64,000 bases of DNA from the NCBI GenBank assembly GCA_030141605.1, contig JAQGDQ010002369.1, forward strand, positions 498,001 to 562,000, read 5' to 3'. This document shows positions 53,573-63,699 of the stretch, piece by piece. The position numbers and the translations under genes were made by a program. The notes beneath the pieces are model-generated. The model was not told the origin of the DNA. It made no database searches and worked only from the letters and a program-made list of their open reading frames with translations. This DNA comes from Tubiluchus corallicola. Lineage: Eukaryota > Priapulida > Priapulimorpha > Priapulimorphida > Tubiluchidae. Numbering within the stretch: position 1 is the stretch's first letter; every line of letters starts with the position of its first letter.

Positions 53573-55627
53573 TTAGGATTCTTTTTGCTTTGCTTCAAGA
53601 TGGGAGAGAAAGTGAGAGAAGGAATCTGTTGATCGCAGACCTTCTAGCCATTCATCATCAACAAGCTCTTCAAAACTCGGGAGAAGATTGACGTCTTGTG
53701 CTTTTTCTAGAAGACTCATCGAATCAGTGAACCTTCCTAAAAGAGAATACAGACAAGCTAAATGATAATAAGCCTGTTGATTTCCCAATTGACCGGCCCG
53801 GATCAGTTTTTGCTCTGCTTCCAAGTAAGTATCGTTCGATGGGACTGAATCATAGGTTTGGTGGGCGAGGTTGATCAATGTCAGTCCCCATTCCAACCAA
53901 AGATGTTCATCTTCTTCATCCTGCTTCATGGCAAGACGGAAATAATTGATCGCACGGTTGAAGAATTCTTTTTCCAAAGTCAATTCTGCTAGATGAGAAA
54001 AGGCAACTCCAATTCTGAAGTGAATCTTCGCATAATCTGGATCGATCAAAAGGACATTGAAGAAGACTTCAATGGCCCTTACATAGTGGTTTTCCTCTTC
54101 GGTAAAATCTCCCATCAGATCGAGAGCGCGGGCATAAAAGTAAAGCCATTCAGGATGATGCAATAAAGCATCCTTCTGATCTTTTAGGAGCAGTTCAAAA
54201 CTGAAGATGGCATTCTCCAGGATATCCTGTCTTGCTGAGAATTCCCCGAGAAGGAGTAAGTTTACAGAGGAGTCGAACAGCAGGGACGGACAAGATGGTT
54301 TAAGATCTTCCGCTTTCTTGTAAAATCTCGAGGCTGTTTCAAGAAGATCCACATCTTCCAATATTTTGCCTAGCTCATAGTGAGCATTTGCAAGAGCGTG
54401 CCATAGTTCAGCGCATCCCTTCTCGATCGAGAGGCCTTCCTGGATTTTCTCAATGGCAAGATCGTAAAAATCGGGATCGTCATAGTATTTTCCAAAGGCC
54501 TGCATGCAGGCGCCGAATGCGAGCCATAGATCTGGCTCATTAGGATAAACATCTGTAGCTTTAAGAATTTTATTCTCAGCATCGATGAGATAATCGAGTC
54601 TTCCTGTCAAAGCTCCGACCATGGAAAGAGCTTCTACCCATTGGGCAATGATTTCAGGCTGATGTGGCTCGAGCTTGTTTGCGTGTACGCATTTCTCGAT
54701 ACAGAGATTCAATTTTTTCGCATCCTTGTTCAGCTTTCCTGATTCTCCCAGAAGCTGTGCCCATTCCAACCAGAGACCGAAGTCTTTTTCGTCGAACTTT
54801 ACAGCTTTTGAAAAGGCGTCATGAGCCTGTGCATAATGGCTCTCGTCCATTGTGTTGATATAAAGCTGTGAGAATGCAATGGCTAAGGAAGAGTAGCCTT
54901 CACCAAGTGTTGGTTCTTTCTTAACGCTTTTCTGGAAGTATTCGATCGCTTGGAAAAAGAGTCTGGTCTCATTGATCAATAATGCCATTTGCAGATAGGC
55001 ATTTCCGAAATCATTCCAGAATTCAGCTGAATCGAGATCGTGATAAGAATAAGCATTTCTAAAGGACTGCACAGCCATTCGAACATCGACCGCCTCTCCT
55101 GAGCTCTGAGCAATGTTGGTCCATACAAGACCATTGTCCCAGTAGAGTTGCGCAAGCTCCGGCTTTTCCCATCCCTCGGACAGGAAGATCGCTTTTTGCA
55201 GTTTTTCTTTAGCTTCTAAATAGTAATGGGGTTCGCCTTGGAGTTTCCCCAGAGAAAAAAGTACATTTCCCCATGCATGCCAGGCTTGTGCTAAATCACT
55301 CTTTAACTTCGTCGCTGCCTTAAAATGTTTATTCGCTAGCAATAAAGCTTTTTCTTTTCCTTGTTCCGTCCCGTATTCGAAGAGTGCCAGGCCCTGTCGG
55401 TGCCAAACGTCAGCGTTTTCAGGATCCAGATCGCAGGCAGCCTGGAATAGCTTTAATGCGAGGAGGTCTCCTTTCAATAAATAACTTTCTCCCTGCAAAA
55501 GATATTGGTGAGCTAATTCCTTCTTCTGGCTCGGGTCTAATTTTTCCCAATCCAAGGAATCATCATCAAAATCTTTTTTAGGAAAGAGTCGGTGAAAAAC
55601 GCGCTGCAATACGTGTGTTTGTTGCAT
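53573..55627 (-). CDS. TPR-repeat protein
   Basis: 684 residues made almost entirely of tetratricopeptide-like helices; units with the pattern W..G.a......y..A...y..A....P are seen about 15 times (for example DLWLAFGACMQAFGKYYDD and HLWLEWGLTLINLAHQTYD). No signal peptide, no membrane helix, no catalytic domain. TPR scaffolds mediate protein-protein contacts; chlamydiae use them as type III chaperones and effectors, so the role is open. Separated from yidC by 148 bases, same strand. Confidence 0.85.
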   Translation of the reverse strand: MQQTHVLQRVFHRLFPKKDFDDDSLDWEKLDPSQKKELAHQYLLQGESYLLKGDLLALKLFQAACDLDPENADVWHRQGLALFEYGTEQGKEKALLLANKHFKAATKLKSDLAQAWHAWGNVLFSLGKLQGEPHYYLEAKEKLQKAIFLSEGWEKPELAQLYWDNGLVWTNIAQSSGEAVDVRMAVQSFRNAYSYHDLDSAEFWNDFGNAYLQMALLINETRLFFQAIEYFQKSVKKEPTLGEGYSSLAIAFSQLYINTMDESHYAQAHDAFSKAVKFDEKDFGLWLEWAQLLGESGKLNKDAKKLNLCIEKCVHANKLEPHQPEIIAQWVEALSMVGALTGRLDYLIDAENKILKATDVYPNEPDLWLAFGACMQAFGKYYDDPDFYDLAIEKIQEGLSIEKGCAELWHALANAHYELGKILEDVDLLETASRFYKKAEDLKPSCPSLLFDSSVNLLLLGEFSARQDILENAIFSFELLLKDQKDALLHHPEWLYFYARALDLMGDFTEEENHYVRAIEVFFNVLLIDPDYAKIHFRIGVAFSHLAELTLEKEFFNRAINYFRLAMKQDEEDEHLWLEWGLTLINLAHQTYDSVPSNDTYLEAEQKLIRAGQLGNQQAYYHLACLYSLLGRFTDSMSLLEKAQDVNLLPSFEELVDDEWLEGLRSTDSFSHFLSHLEAKQKES

Positions 55628-56040
55628 GCTTTCTTACTCGTCCGTTAAGGGTCAAACGAAGCGATTATATTTGTGCTCTTCTTTTTCCACGAGTGGAAAC
55701 CTGAGGAGCGCTGTCAATTATGAGAATTTACAAGATTCAAGTTTATTTTTGCGACAAAAAAACGAAAAAAAAATTCTAACTTTAAAGGCTTGTTAAAGGG
55801 TATTTGAAGATCTGCTTTTTGTTTGATATTCAAACTATATAAGTGACGGTTCGCGGAAGAAAAATTTTACTTGGGAAGTGCATTTTATGCAATGGTGGAA
55901 TAGATAGAAAGTGTTTGAGATATTACTGCGCTGTGATGCCCAACGACCTGAGATCTGGACAACTTTTCCCTAGTTGCAAATAAAGCCTGCTATTTATATT
56001 TTAATCTATTATTAAAAGGCTGCTAACAAAGGAGTTAAAA
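55628..56040. other. 413-base intergenic gap, A/T-rich
   Basis: I see no convincing gene. A small inverted repeat GTTTGA-TAT-TCAAAC (near 55820) lies next to TATATAA, a possible promoter with an operator-like element reading toward 56041. A run AAAAAAACGAAAAAAAAA lies near 55757. Nothing else is recognisable. Confidence 0.4.
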
Positions 56041-56421
56041 TTGAGTGTTCAATTTTCAACGGAATGTCCAGATTATTGTCAAAAAATTCTTGAAGGAGGA
56101 ACAAACCCCAAAGATCAAATGACTGGCCCAATGCTTTTCAACCTTGAAGAGACTCCTCAACCATTCGATATACCACCTGAAGAGACTGGGAGAGACTGGA
56201 AAAGAGTAGCTCTAGCATTAACAGTTATTGGAGCTGTGAGTATACCTTTCTTGCCAAGGTGGCTTTCATCAGCTCGATTTTGTTCTGAAAACTGGCATCA
56301 ATGTAAGGATGATCTTCTTAATGCCGGGAGTGATTGCCTTGGTTACTGTATGATGGTAATAAGTTTAGGTCCTTTGGCCTTAATGGAATGGAATAGAAAT
56401 ATGGAATTACAGAGGCATTAA
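56041..56421 (+). CDS. Small membrane protein, unknown function, TTG start
   Basis: 126 residues starting at TTG 56041 with a good AAAGGAG six bases upstream. A polar N-terminal 55 residues, then two hydrophobic segments (about 58-75, VALALTVIGAVSIPFLP; about 99-115, YCMMVISLGPLALM) separated by a Cys/Trp-containing loop. Two close hydrophobic segments after a polar N-terminus are seen in chlamydial inclusion-membrane proteins; the spacing here is wide for that, so it is only a possibility. Confidence 0.55.
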   Translation: MSVQFSTECPDYCQKILEGGTNPKDQMTGPMLFNLEETPQPFDIPPEETGRDWKRVALALTVIGAVSIPFLPRWLSSARFCSENWHQCKDDLLNAGSDCLGYCMMVISLGPLALMEWNRNMELQRH

Positions 56422-56442
56422 GAAAATAGACTTTGGAAACAA

Positions 56443-56706
56443 TTAGTTTTCCTGACTTATCTCATCGAGGATTTCTTGCCATTTTTCTCTACCTAATAAG
56501 GCTCTGAGATCTTTGGCGTGGATCAGCATTCCATAATAGCCGCCGACAAAACAGCAAAATAAACTGAAAGCACAAAAAGCAATCGTCTTTCCAATCGACA
56601 AATCCAGAAACCAGAGCATTCCAAAAGTAAGGATCAAATACGACCACCAAACTTTACTTTTAAGAAGCGAGCCAAGAAACCTTGTCTTTGAAACTTTCAT
56701 GTCCAT
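56443..56706 (-). CDS. Small two-helix membrane protein, unknown function
   Basis: 87 residues (or 85 from the ATG at 56700). Two hydrophobic segments lie at about residues 20-36 and 40-60 (SYLILTFGMLWFLDL; IAFCAFSLFCCFVGGYYGML), followed by a charged amphipathic tail (DLRALLGREKWQEIL). The closely spaced pair is an inclusion-membrane-protein-like pattern, not proof. Convergent with the preceding small gene; no family recognised. Confidence 0.5.
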   Translation of the reverse strand: MDMKVSKTRFLGSLLKSKVWWSYLILTFGMLWFLDLSIGKTIAFCAFSLFCCFVGGYYGMLIHAKDLRALLGREKWQEILDEISQEN

Positions 56707-56821
56707 TTCCGAAGTGAATTTAAATTCTTAAATGGAAATGGAATAAGCTCAAGAAAAATAATTTCTATATATTAAGAAATTAATTTAATAATGAATAGAT
56801 TTGTTAAAACTAACTGACTAG

Positions 56822-58457
56822 TCAAGAGCAGGCTAGCACGAGCGCTCCGAGTAGAGATACTGCGCTAAACAAGATGCCCAAAGTGTTCAAACGGTTTGTC
56901 CTTATCTGTTCTCTTAGAATGGATTCGATTTCAGGTTTGCCTCTGGCTATTTCAAGCGCCTGGGTGAGGTTTGCGGTACTGAAACGATTTGTCGCTACAA
57001 GCTGCTGTACAATTCTAGCATGACCTTTTCTGATAGCAGGAAGCAATAGATCTTCGAATAGCTCATCATGGAAGATATTTTGGAATTCTGGATGTAGGAG
57101 TATTTTTCGAACCAACCAGGATTCATTGGCGCGAACAGCATGTACTAGACATTTGGTTAAATAATTTGGTTCTGTCCTGACGAATAGAGGGTGTTTGAAA
57201 GCAGCTTCTAGAATTCTCTTTTTAGCACGATTAGAAAGAGCAGGATTCTTCATCATATCCACAATGATTTGTCCAAATTCATGTCTGAATTCCCGATCGG
57301 TTAACAGTCCATGTTCATCTGCTGTACTGATGAGATGTGCAGTATTTCCATATCTGTTCATCAACAAATGGAAGAGATCCCTTTTGCAAAAAGCATTACA
57401 TAGGGGACAGCACCGATCCAGAAGCGAGAGTAAATCCGGTGCAGGAATGTTGTTTAGGTCCAGATGGTATTTGATCAGTCCTTTGAAGTAGAGAACTACG
57501 CGATCATCACTGGCATGGTCGAAGGCATTTTTTAACTGATCCCAGGGAATTTGCCGGAACTCAGGAAGTTGTGCAAGGTATGGGAACTCTTCATATTGAA
57601 TAGAATAACTTTCAATACGTTCCAGAATGACTTCTGAAAACTGCAGAGGAATATTCTTCGCCTGGCAGAACTGAAATACTTTTTGGACCACATCATGTTC
57701 CCCCTCGCTCATGAGTTTTGCAAGTACCTTTTTTGCTTGATCAGCTTTCTGCTCAGGTGGAATATCCTGGGCTTGAAGAAAGTGGGATAAAAACTCGAAA
57801 GAACAGGCCTTGCAAGCGGCCATAGATCATGTCTCTATCGTATACTGCTTCCTGAGGGAGATAAAGGAGAGCTTCTTTCGGGATTCCTGCCGGCAGATCG
57901 ATGGATATACTGGATGGTGTTCTAAAAGTCGAAAATATATGCCTATTGGTTCCCATCCAGGCTCTGATTCGTCTCGCTTGTTCTTGATGGGGTAATCTAT
58001 GAATGGTTGTAAAGTAAATGGCTGCTTCTGGAATTTGAAGACCTGTATATCTGAAGAAACTGATGAGGATTTCATCTTTTTGTGTAACGATATCACAGGT
58101 CAATTTTGAAAGTCTTTGCAGACTTACTGTTTCAGGATCTAGTGTGGGTGCTTGTCTTTCACGGGGAAGAATGCACTGCTACCATCCGAAAGCTCTCTGG
58201 GCTTGTGCGCAAATCTTTTGAACTTTTTCCCTGTCGGACAGTGCCCCTCGATTGTATCTTACATAGAGTCGATGGATGACTGAACTTTCTGGTTGCTCTG
58301 CAAGTTCCCTGAGCAGATTTGAGTAGTACAGGGTTTGATCACGGTATTCCGAACAAAGGGGAGCAAGAGATCGCCCAACCCATCTTGCGCATGTGTCCAA
58401 GAGTTCTGGAGGAAGTCTATTTATGTAATCTTTAGCTGTTGAAACTGCAATTGCCAT
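56822..58457 (-). pseudogene. Decayed tandem paralogue of the F-box-like/helical-repeat protein
   Basis: Three pieces line up with the intact gene at 58546-60240. Piece one (58457 to TAG 58179) carries the F-box-like start (INRLPPELLDTCARW, YRDQTLYYSNLLREL, SVIHRLYVRYNRGALS). After the in-frame TAG the same frame continues (QCILPRERQAPTLD... IPEAAIYFTTIHRLP). Near 57820 the frame changes by one base into the last piece (MAACKACSFEFLSHFL to the stop at 56822), which has ankyrin-like units (AIRKGHARIVQQLVATNRF) and a hydrophobic C-terminal tail (GILFSAVSLLGALVLA) absent from the intact copy. One nonsense plus one frameshift, not at a slippery site, means pseudogene. Total length about 545 codons against 564. 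Confidence 0.8.
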
Positions 58458-58545
58458 CACACTCCATAGTAGATTGCCAGACGGGCCGTACAATAGGCCA
58501 TGAGCCCAACAACAGCACAATAGGCTGTACGTTTGAGAGCCGTGG

Positions 58546-60240
58546 TCATTGATTCAGAGTAAAAGGAATAGCATTTTTAAAAAGCTCTGCTGATTGTGTG
58601 TGACCCTGTTGGATGGCTGTTTCGTGAATCGCTCGTATTTCATCTTGTGCAAGAAAGGAAAAATTACGATGAGTGATCAATCGCTCTATAGCAGATGGAT
58701 CGTCAAGGCATGCTAGCAGGGCTTGTTTCATATCTTTTTCAAATATAATGCATCCTGCTAGAGCTTCTTTATGATTATTGCGCGCTGCAATCTCTACAAT
58801 CAGAGCTTTATGACGATTAGAGAATGCTGCTATATCTGCAAGTTTTTGAAAGAGCCTGGGATGCCTATGTGCTCCTTCACAGCAAAGAATTTGTCTTAAA
58901 TGCTCAGTTGTAATTCCTTCACGATAAAAGTGATAGTATCTTTTAGCTATATCTAGAAGTTCTACTTTTTGATCTTCGGTAAAATCGGAGCTATTAAATG
59001 CATCGCAGAGCATTTGATTGTATTCATCTACAGTGAAGCTATGTGTGTCTTTAAGCATATTTGTGTAACCATGCTGAACTGCTGATTGTAAAATCAATGA
59101 TCCATCACCATGATATCTTTCTTTTAGAGCAGCGATCAGAGATGGTATCCTATCTCCAGCTCCATTGATCATTTCAAGCAGGAAAGGAAGAGAAAGATTC
59201 TGAAATCCTGGGAGATGTTTGATCAGGGCCTCAAGAAGTGTGAAGGAGCCTCGATCTTTAGCTTCTCTCACTATGGTATACAAATGTTCAAGAGGGATTT
59301 GCTGGAATATATCGCTTTTAATAAATCTCTCTAAAGCTTCAGGATTGAAATAGTCAATGCATTTCAACGCAATTAGATATATATTCTGCATGTCGAGATG
59401 GATATTGTGCTCTTTAGCATATTCGATGACTATAGGTATTACGTCGGTATTCCCCTCTCCTAATAATGTAGCTATTGTTCCTCTGAAAAAACTTGGAACT
59501 ATGTCATGATCTCCATCAGATCCATACCCATCTTCTTCTGCTTTCTGGTGCACCTTTACATACATTTCTGCAATATCAAAGTGTCCCTTACTAGTAGCTC
59601 TCATAAAAAGAACAGGGATATGTCCCGGATGTATTGCATGAAGGTATTTGAGAGCCTCAATAGGAATACCCGGAAGTGCTTCAAAACCATCAGCGTCTCC
59701 CATATGATGAATCTGGCGAAGCTCATTTTGATGTGTTCGCATCCATTCTCTGATTAGAGGGGCTTGTTCAAGAGGAGGAAGGTGATCGATCGTAGTTAAA
59801 AATGTCGCAGCCTCGGGTACCTGGGCAGAAAAATGGGTTAAAAAGGCGATCAGGATTTCAGCTCGTCGAAGCCTGATTGCTTGATTCATCCGATTGACCG
59901 TAGAAGTAGGACTTTGTGCAGATTGAAAGGACTCCATAGTCAATGGGAGTCGCAAATGATCTGGAAGTTGAGACGCAGAAAAGCGGAATAAGTATTTTGC
60001 TCGGTCAACAATTTCTTTTACCTTTTCACAATTCGAAAGGGGTTTTTTGTTTACTTTGGCATAAAGCCTGTACACAACGGAATCTTTGGAAAATTTGGCA
60101 AACTGCTGGAGTATGTCGTGGTAATAACGGGAATGATCCCTTAGCTCTTTACAGATTTTGTGTGGAGGTTTTCCTGAAAATCCTGCTGTGTGATCCCATA
60201 ATTCAGGGGGCAAGTGAGGGCACATTGTCGTTGTTGCCAT
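58546..60240 (-). CDS. F-box-like N-terminus plus helical/ankyrin-like repeats (candidate host-directed effector)
   Basis: 564 residues, no signal peptide. Residues 8-50 read as an F-box-like motif: LPPELWDHTAGF...PPHKICKELRDHSRYY, that is LPPEL, a hydrophobic helix, then K.CKELR. The remainder is a solenoid of degenerate helical pairs of about 33 residues (RATSKGHFDIAEMYVKVHQ, SAVQHGYTNMLK, IAARNNHKEALAGCII), ankyrin-like. F-box proteins with repeat domains, which would redirect host SCF ubiquitin ligases, are known to be expanded in Parachlamydiaceae-type chlamydiae; assignment here is inference from the motif. A broken tandem copy follows downstream. Confidence 0.65.
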   Translation of the reverse strand: MATTTMCPHLPPELWDHTAGFSGKPPHKICKELRDHSRYYHDILQQFAKFSKDSVVYRLYAKVNKKPLSNCEKVKEIVDRAKYLFRFSASQLPDHLRLPLTMESFQSAQSPTSTVNRMNQAIRLRRAEILIAFLTHFSAQVPEAATFLTTIDHLPPLEQAPLIREWMRTHQNELRQIHHMGDADGFEALPGIPIEALKYLHAIHPGHIPVLFMRATSKGHFDIAEMYVKVHQKAEEDGYGSDGDHDIVPSFFRGTIATLLGEGNTDVIPIVIEYAKEHNIHLDMQNIYLIALKCIDYFNPEALERFIKSDIFQQIPLEHLYTIVREAKDRGSFTLLEALIKHLPGFQNLSLPFLLEMINGAGDRIPSLIAALKERYHGDGSLILQSAVQHGYTNMLKDTHSFTVDEYNQMLCDAFNSSDFTEDQKVELLDIAKRYYHFYREGITTEHLRQILCCEGAHRHPRLFQKLADIAAFSNRHKALIVEIAARNNHKEALAGCIIFEKDMKQALLACLDDPSAIERLITHRNFSFLAQDEIRAIHETAIQQGHTQSAELFKNAIPFTLNQ

Positions 60241-60457
60241 ATAACTGCCTTTTATTAAATTAATTAAGGGTATTATATCAAAACTATATTAAGAAAATTT
60301 TAATTTAACTTTTTTTAAAATTAATTAGTTGCGTTTTTGTTTGGGGGTGATTTTCGTGGAAGAATAAGGCGCTGATTATGAAGAGCTTAATGTTAATGAA
60401 GGACATTGCCTTCAAGCAGGGTATTCAGAATATAGCATTGGTCGGAGCATATCCGGT

Positions 60458-61426
60458 TTAGCGAACAGGTCTTTCTCCGGCTACTATTTCATAGGCAATT
60501 TTACCCATAATTTTCATTGTAAATTCAGTTGCAAGGCGATCTTTGATCCGTTTCGCATTCTCAGGTAATACAAAATCCATTCCATAATTGTTTTCATCTC
60601 TAAATTCGAAGTAAAAAACATCAATAAGCGCTTGATCGACTATTTTTCTTACTATAGATGCTTGTGCCCTTATCCCTACCATGTTTCCCAGCGACTGAAA
60701 GAAGTACTTTGCCAGTCTGTTCGTTCTTTGACAGCATCCATTTGATTGAAGGGAAGGAATATCGATAGCTCTGCATTTATTCGTGAAATCAAAACCTAAG
60801 AACCGAACTTGATATTGACCATCGTGTTCAATTACGGCGAAATTAATGGAATCACCAGTTACAGGGATCTCATGAAGAACAAGTTTGGCAACATCATCAA
60901 GAAGAGCCTGGCAAACAGTTCTCCAGGAATTAGGATCACAAGCTTCAGCAGGGCTTCCGAAGAATTTTTTTCTCCAGGTTGTGCTTTTATCATTTTTCGT
61001 ATCGATCACATAGATTCCTTTTTCTGCCAATGAGGGAAAGCTTTCAGCAAGATAAGCCGGAACCATTTCATTGTCAGAAGGACAAACATATACCTTCCGC
61101 ATCCCCAGAGAGAGAAGTCCTGCTCTCATCAGAGTTTTAGACATTTGAACCTCTTCATCAACAACTCTCCCCCAATATGATGCAATCTTTGAAGTTATTC
61201 CCGATAGCTCCTGGCATGTGTCCATATTGGGAAGTATGAGGGCCATTCCACTCCTTTCGCATTGATACGCAGTCTTTGAACAACCGCTTCCCATGCGAAC
61301 AAGAGATTCTTCAGTACGGTCTCCTCCTCCTTCTTTAATTAAAACTGTTCGAGGATTCTCCCTAAGAGTCTTTTCAAGACTTTCATAAGGGGAAGAGTCG
61401 ACCCGGCTGGCTATAGCTGTTGCCAT
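60458..61426 (-). CDS. Protein-kinase-like fold protein (candidate)
   Basis: 322 residues, no signal peptide. A glycine-loop-like segment MGSGCSKTAYQCERSG followed by ALILPNM, then a helix with Glu (VVDEEVQMSKTL), and a later pair GDSINFAVIEHDGQY and FLGFDFTN that resemble the catalytic-loop Asn and the DFG-type metal-binding Asp. Spacing fits an atypical kinase, but the expected HxD is not clear and the Lys after the glycine loop is not aligned. It stands near the F-box-like genes, so a host-directed kinase is a reasonable guess and no more. Confidence 0.45.
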   Translation of the reverse strand: MATAIASRVDSSPYESLEKTLRENPRTVLIKEGGGDRTEESLVRMGSGCSKTAYQCERSGMALILPNMDTCQELSGITSKIASYWGRVVDEEVQMSKTLMRAGLLSLGMRKVYVCPSDNEMVPAYLAESFPSLAEKGIYVIDTKNDKSTTWRKKFFGSPAEACDPNSWRTVCQALLDDVAKLVLHEIPVTGDSINFAVIEHDGQYQVRFLGFDFTNKCRAIDIPSLQSNGCCQRTNRLAKYFFQSLGNMVGIRAQASIVRKIVDQALIDVFYFEFRDENNYGMDFVLPENAKRIKDRLATEFTMKIMGKIAYEIVAGERPVR

Positions 61427-61585
61427 ACTTCATAACTCTAGTTTTGAAATTATAAAAGTAATTATAACGAATATTTATTTTGTTTTAATTAAGAAAAAAT
61501 TAAACAAAATAATTTGAATTCGAAATTCAGCGTCTTCTTTGCGAAGGACGGCCGTCCAGCTGCTGGAATATCTAAATGAAACAGT

Positions 61586-62866
61586 TTATTGATTCTCTTG
61601 GGACAGAAGAGATCGTGAGATCTTCAGACCACTATTTAAGAAAGGCTTAAGGTCATGAAACTCTATAGGGACCTTATAGCCTGGGAGCTTTTTGCGGAGG
61701 GCTTCTTGAATGGCCTCGGAATGAATATGTTTGGCATCGATATAGGCGATGGGGCGGTTGCCGAATTCAGAGTCTTCTTTAGGAAGAACGACAGCCTGGC
61801 TGATACCGGGGACCTCGAGGAGGGCAGTCTCGATTTCTTCAGGCTGAATGTTCTCTCCACCTGATATGAAGAGATTGTCTTTGCGGCCCAGGATTGTGTA
61901 ACCCTTTTCAGGGTGGAACTCTGCGAGATCACCTGTTGCAAACCAATCGTATTTTGTTTGGGTAGGAAAGTATCCCTGGAAAAGAGATGTACCGCGGATG
62001 TGAAGTTCGCCGTCTTTGATCTTTAGTTCGAAATGGGAAAGGGGAGCGCCGAGATAGAGTTTGTCGGACCATTCAGGTTGGAAGGCTGTAAGGATCTGTG
62101 AAGAGGCTTCGGTCATTCCATAGGAGAGGTAAAGGGGGAGTTTTTTTGAGAGGGCATTTTGGTAAAGGTTTTTACTCATGGGCCCGCCGCCAAGAAGAAG
62201 GCATTTGAGGGCTTGGGTCTGATGTGTTTGCAAGAAGCGGTAGAGTTGTGTGGAGATCCAGGATACATGGGTGATGTTGTGCAGGTTTTTTTGTTGTACG
62301 ACGGCTGCGCCTTTCATAAAAGTTCGGAATAAAATGGCAAGGCCACCTACGTGGTAAAGAGGAAGAGATAAGAGCCATTGATCGTTTGGTTCCAGAGGGA
62401 TTTTTTGCAGAACGGACTGTGCACTGAAGTAGTGATTGCCGAGGGAGTGCATAGCGATTTTCGGAGTGGTGGAAGATCCGGAAGTGAGAAGGTAAGTCGC
62501 TGTTTGTTCCGAGTCGTAAATTGCATCAGATTGGATGGAAGATGCTTTTGCAAGAGGTGGAATGTTGTCAGGAGTGATGAGAAGATCGGGTTTGACTTGG
62601 GAGATGTATTGTCCCGGTTGGGGAATATAGGTATTGAGAATGAACACGGGAATATGCAGGCGGAAAGCAGCGAAAATCAAGGGAATCAGTCGAACATCGT
62701 TGGGATGGTGAATGGCGAGAGTTTTGGTGTTCTTTAGAAACTCAATGTCGTTTTCAATGAAGAGCTCCAAATCAGAATAGGTGAATGTTTCCGTTTCTGT
62801 TTTGATGGCGGCATGATGAGGGTAAATTAACGCAGATCTTCGGATGGGACAGAGCAAATCAGACAT
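61586..62866 (-). CDS. menE: o-Succinylbenzoate-CoA ligase MenE
   Basis: 426 residues, an ANL-family adenylating enzyme. Activates OSB with ATP and CoA in menaquinone synthesis. Seen: P-loop TYLLTSGSSTTPKIAMHS, YLSYGMTEASS, ATGDLAEFHPEKGYTILGRKDN, and the C-terminal Lys segment near GYKVPIEFHDL. Identity as MenE rather than another ligase rests on its place directly after menC and menA. Its start lies inside menC (40-base overlap), so translation is coupled. Confidence 0.9.
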   Translation of the reverse strand: MSDLLCPIRRSALIYPHHAAIKTETETFTYSDLELFIENDIEFLKNTKTLAIHHPNDVRLIPLIFAAFRLHIPVFILNTYIPQPGQYISQVKPDLLITPDNIPPLAKASSIQSDAIYDSEQTATYLLTSGSSTTPKIAMHSLGNHYFSAQSVLQKIPLEPNDQWLLSLPLYHVGGLAILFRTFMKGAAVVQQKNLHNITHVSWISTQLYRFLQTHQTQALKCLLLGGGPMSKNLYQNALSKKLPLYLSYGMTEASSQILTAFQPEWSDKLYLGAPLSHFELKIKDGELHIRGTSLFQGYFPTQTKYDWFATGDLAEFHPEKGYTILGRKDNLFISGGENIQPEEIETALLEVPGISQAVVLPKEDSEFGNRPIAYIDAKHIHSEAIQEALRKKLPGYKVPIEFHDLKPFLNSGLKISRSLLSQENQ

Positions 62867-63699
62867 AACTTTTCCTTACTTATCTTTAGGCTTTTTTCTT
62901 TCCAGTTGAGGGGATTGGTAGAAAGATCGAGGGGGAAGTATAATACATTTTCTTTCAAAAAGCGATAAGTATCGATCCCGATGGGATAAGAATTTTGGGT
63001 ATGCAGTGCCCAACGGATGATGTTTGAGATTCCGACGCCTGTCTCAAAAGAGCTGCTCAGAACATTGTTAGGCGCTGGAAGAATATGAGGGTTTGCTGAA
63101 GGTTTGACGACCTGTAAAAAGTCAGGATGATTGTGCGGAGTTTCATCAAAGGCAAGGGGGATGCCTGTCTTTTGAGCAAAGGCTAGAGAGTCTTGAAGCT
63201 GGGAGAAAGGCTCCTCAATGTAATCGATGTCATCGAGATGTTGAGAGATTTTGAGCGCGCGCTTTAGGGTCCAGGACTGGTTGGGATCGATCCGGAGGCG
63301 GAAGTCTTTCTTTAACTTCTCTATGAGTTTGAGCGTCCCCTGATAGGAGAGTTGGGCCACTTTGAGTTTGAGCGTTTCAAAGCCTTGCTCTTTGTAGGAT
63401 TTTGCTTGCGAAAGCATTTCATCGAGCGTTCCATAAAGAAGGCCGGCAAGGTGTACTTCTGACTGAGAGGGGGAAAGAAAAGCGCTTTCATAAGCAAAGG
63501 GGAAACGTTTTTTGATTTGGGAAAAAGTCATCCGGGGGAGTTCAGATACGAGCTGTTGGAATGTAAAAGAACTCCAACCTTCCAATGGAGCGATTTCTCC
63601 CCAATGGTCTTTGTCCCACTCAATGAGTATTCCTTCTCTAAGGGAAAGATTGAGGGGATTGGGCTGATGAAGGGCTAGCTTGTATGTGTATATGTTCAT
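62827..63699 (-). CDS. menC: o-Succinylbenzoate synthase MenC
   Basis: 290 residues from ATG 63699, which overlaps the menA TGA as ATGA; an ATG at 63717 is less likely. Enolase-superfamily dehydratase making OSB from SHCHC. Catalytic features: LKLKVAQL (Lys), RIDPNQSW (metal Asp), DYIEEPFSQL (metal Glu), PLAFDETPHN (metal Asp/Glu) and VVKPSANP (second Lys). Residue order matches MenC of the proteobacterial type. Cytoplasmic. Confidence 0.92.
   Translation of the reverse strand: MNIYTYKLALHQPNPLNLSLREGILIEWDKDHWGEIAPLEGWSSFTFQQLVSELPRMTFSQIKKRFPFAYESAFLSPSQSEVHLAGLLYGTLDEMLSQAKSYKEQGFETLKLKVAQLSYQGTLKLIEKLKKDFRLRIDPNQSWTLKRALKISQHLDDIDYIEEPFSQLQDSLAFAQKTGIPLAFDETPHNHPDFLQVVKPSANPHILPAPNNVLSSSFETGVGISNIIRWALHTQNSYPIGIDTYRFLKENVLYFPLDLSTNPLNWKEKSLKISKEKLCLICSVPSEDLR

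Noticed and set aside
56822-58520. Three separate hypothetical genes downstream of the F-box-like gene
   Set aside because: They align in order with consecutive parts of the intact paralogue and are better explained as one broken gene.
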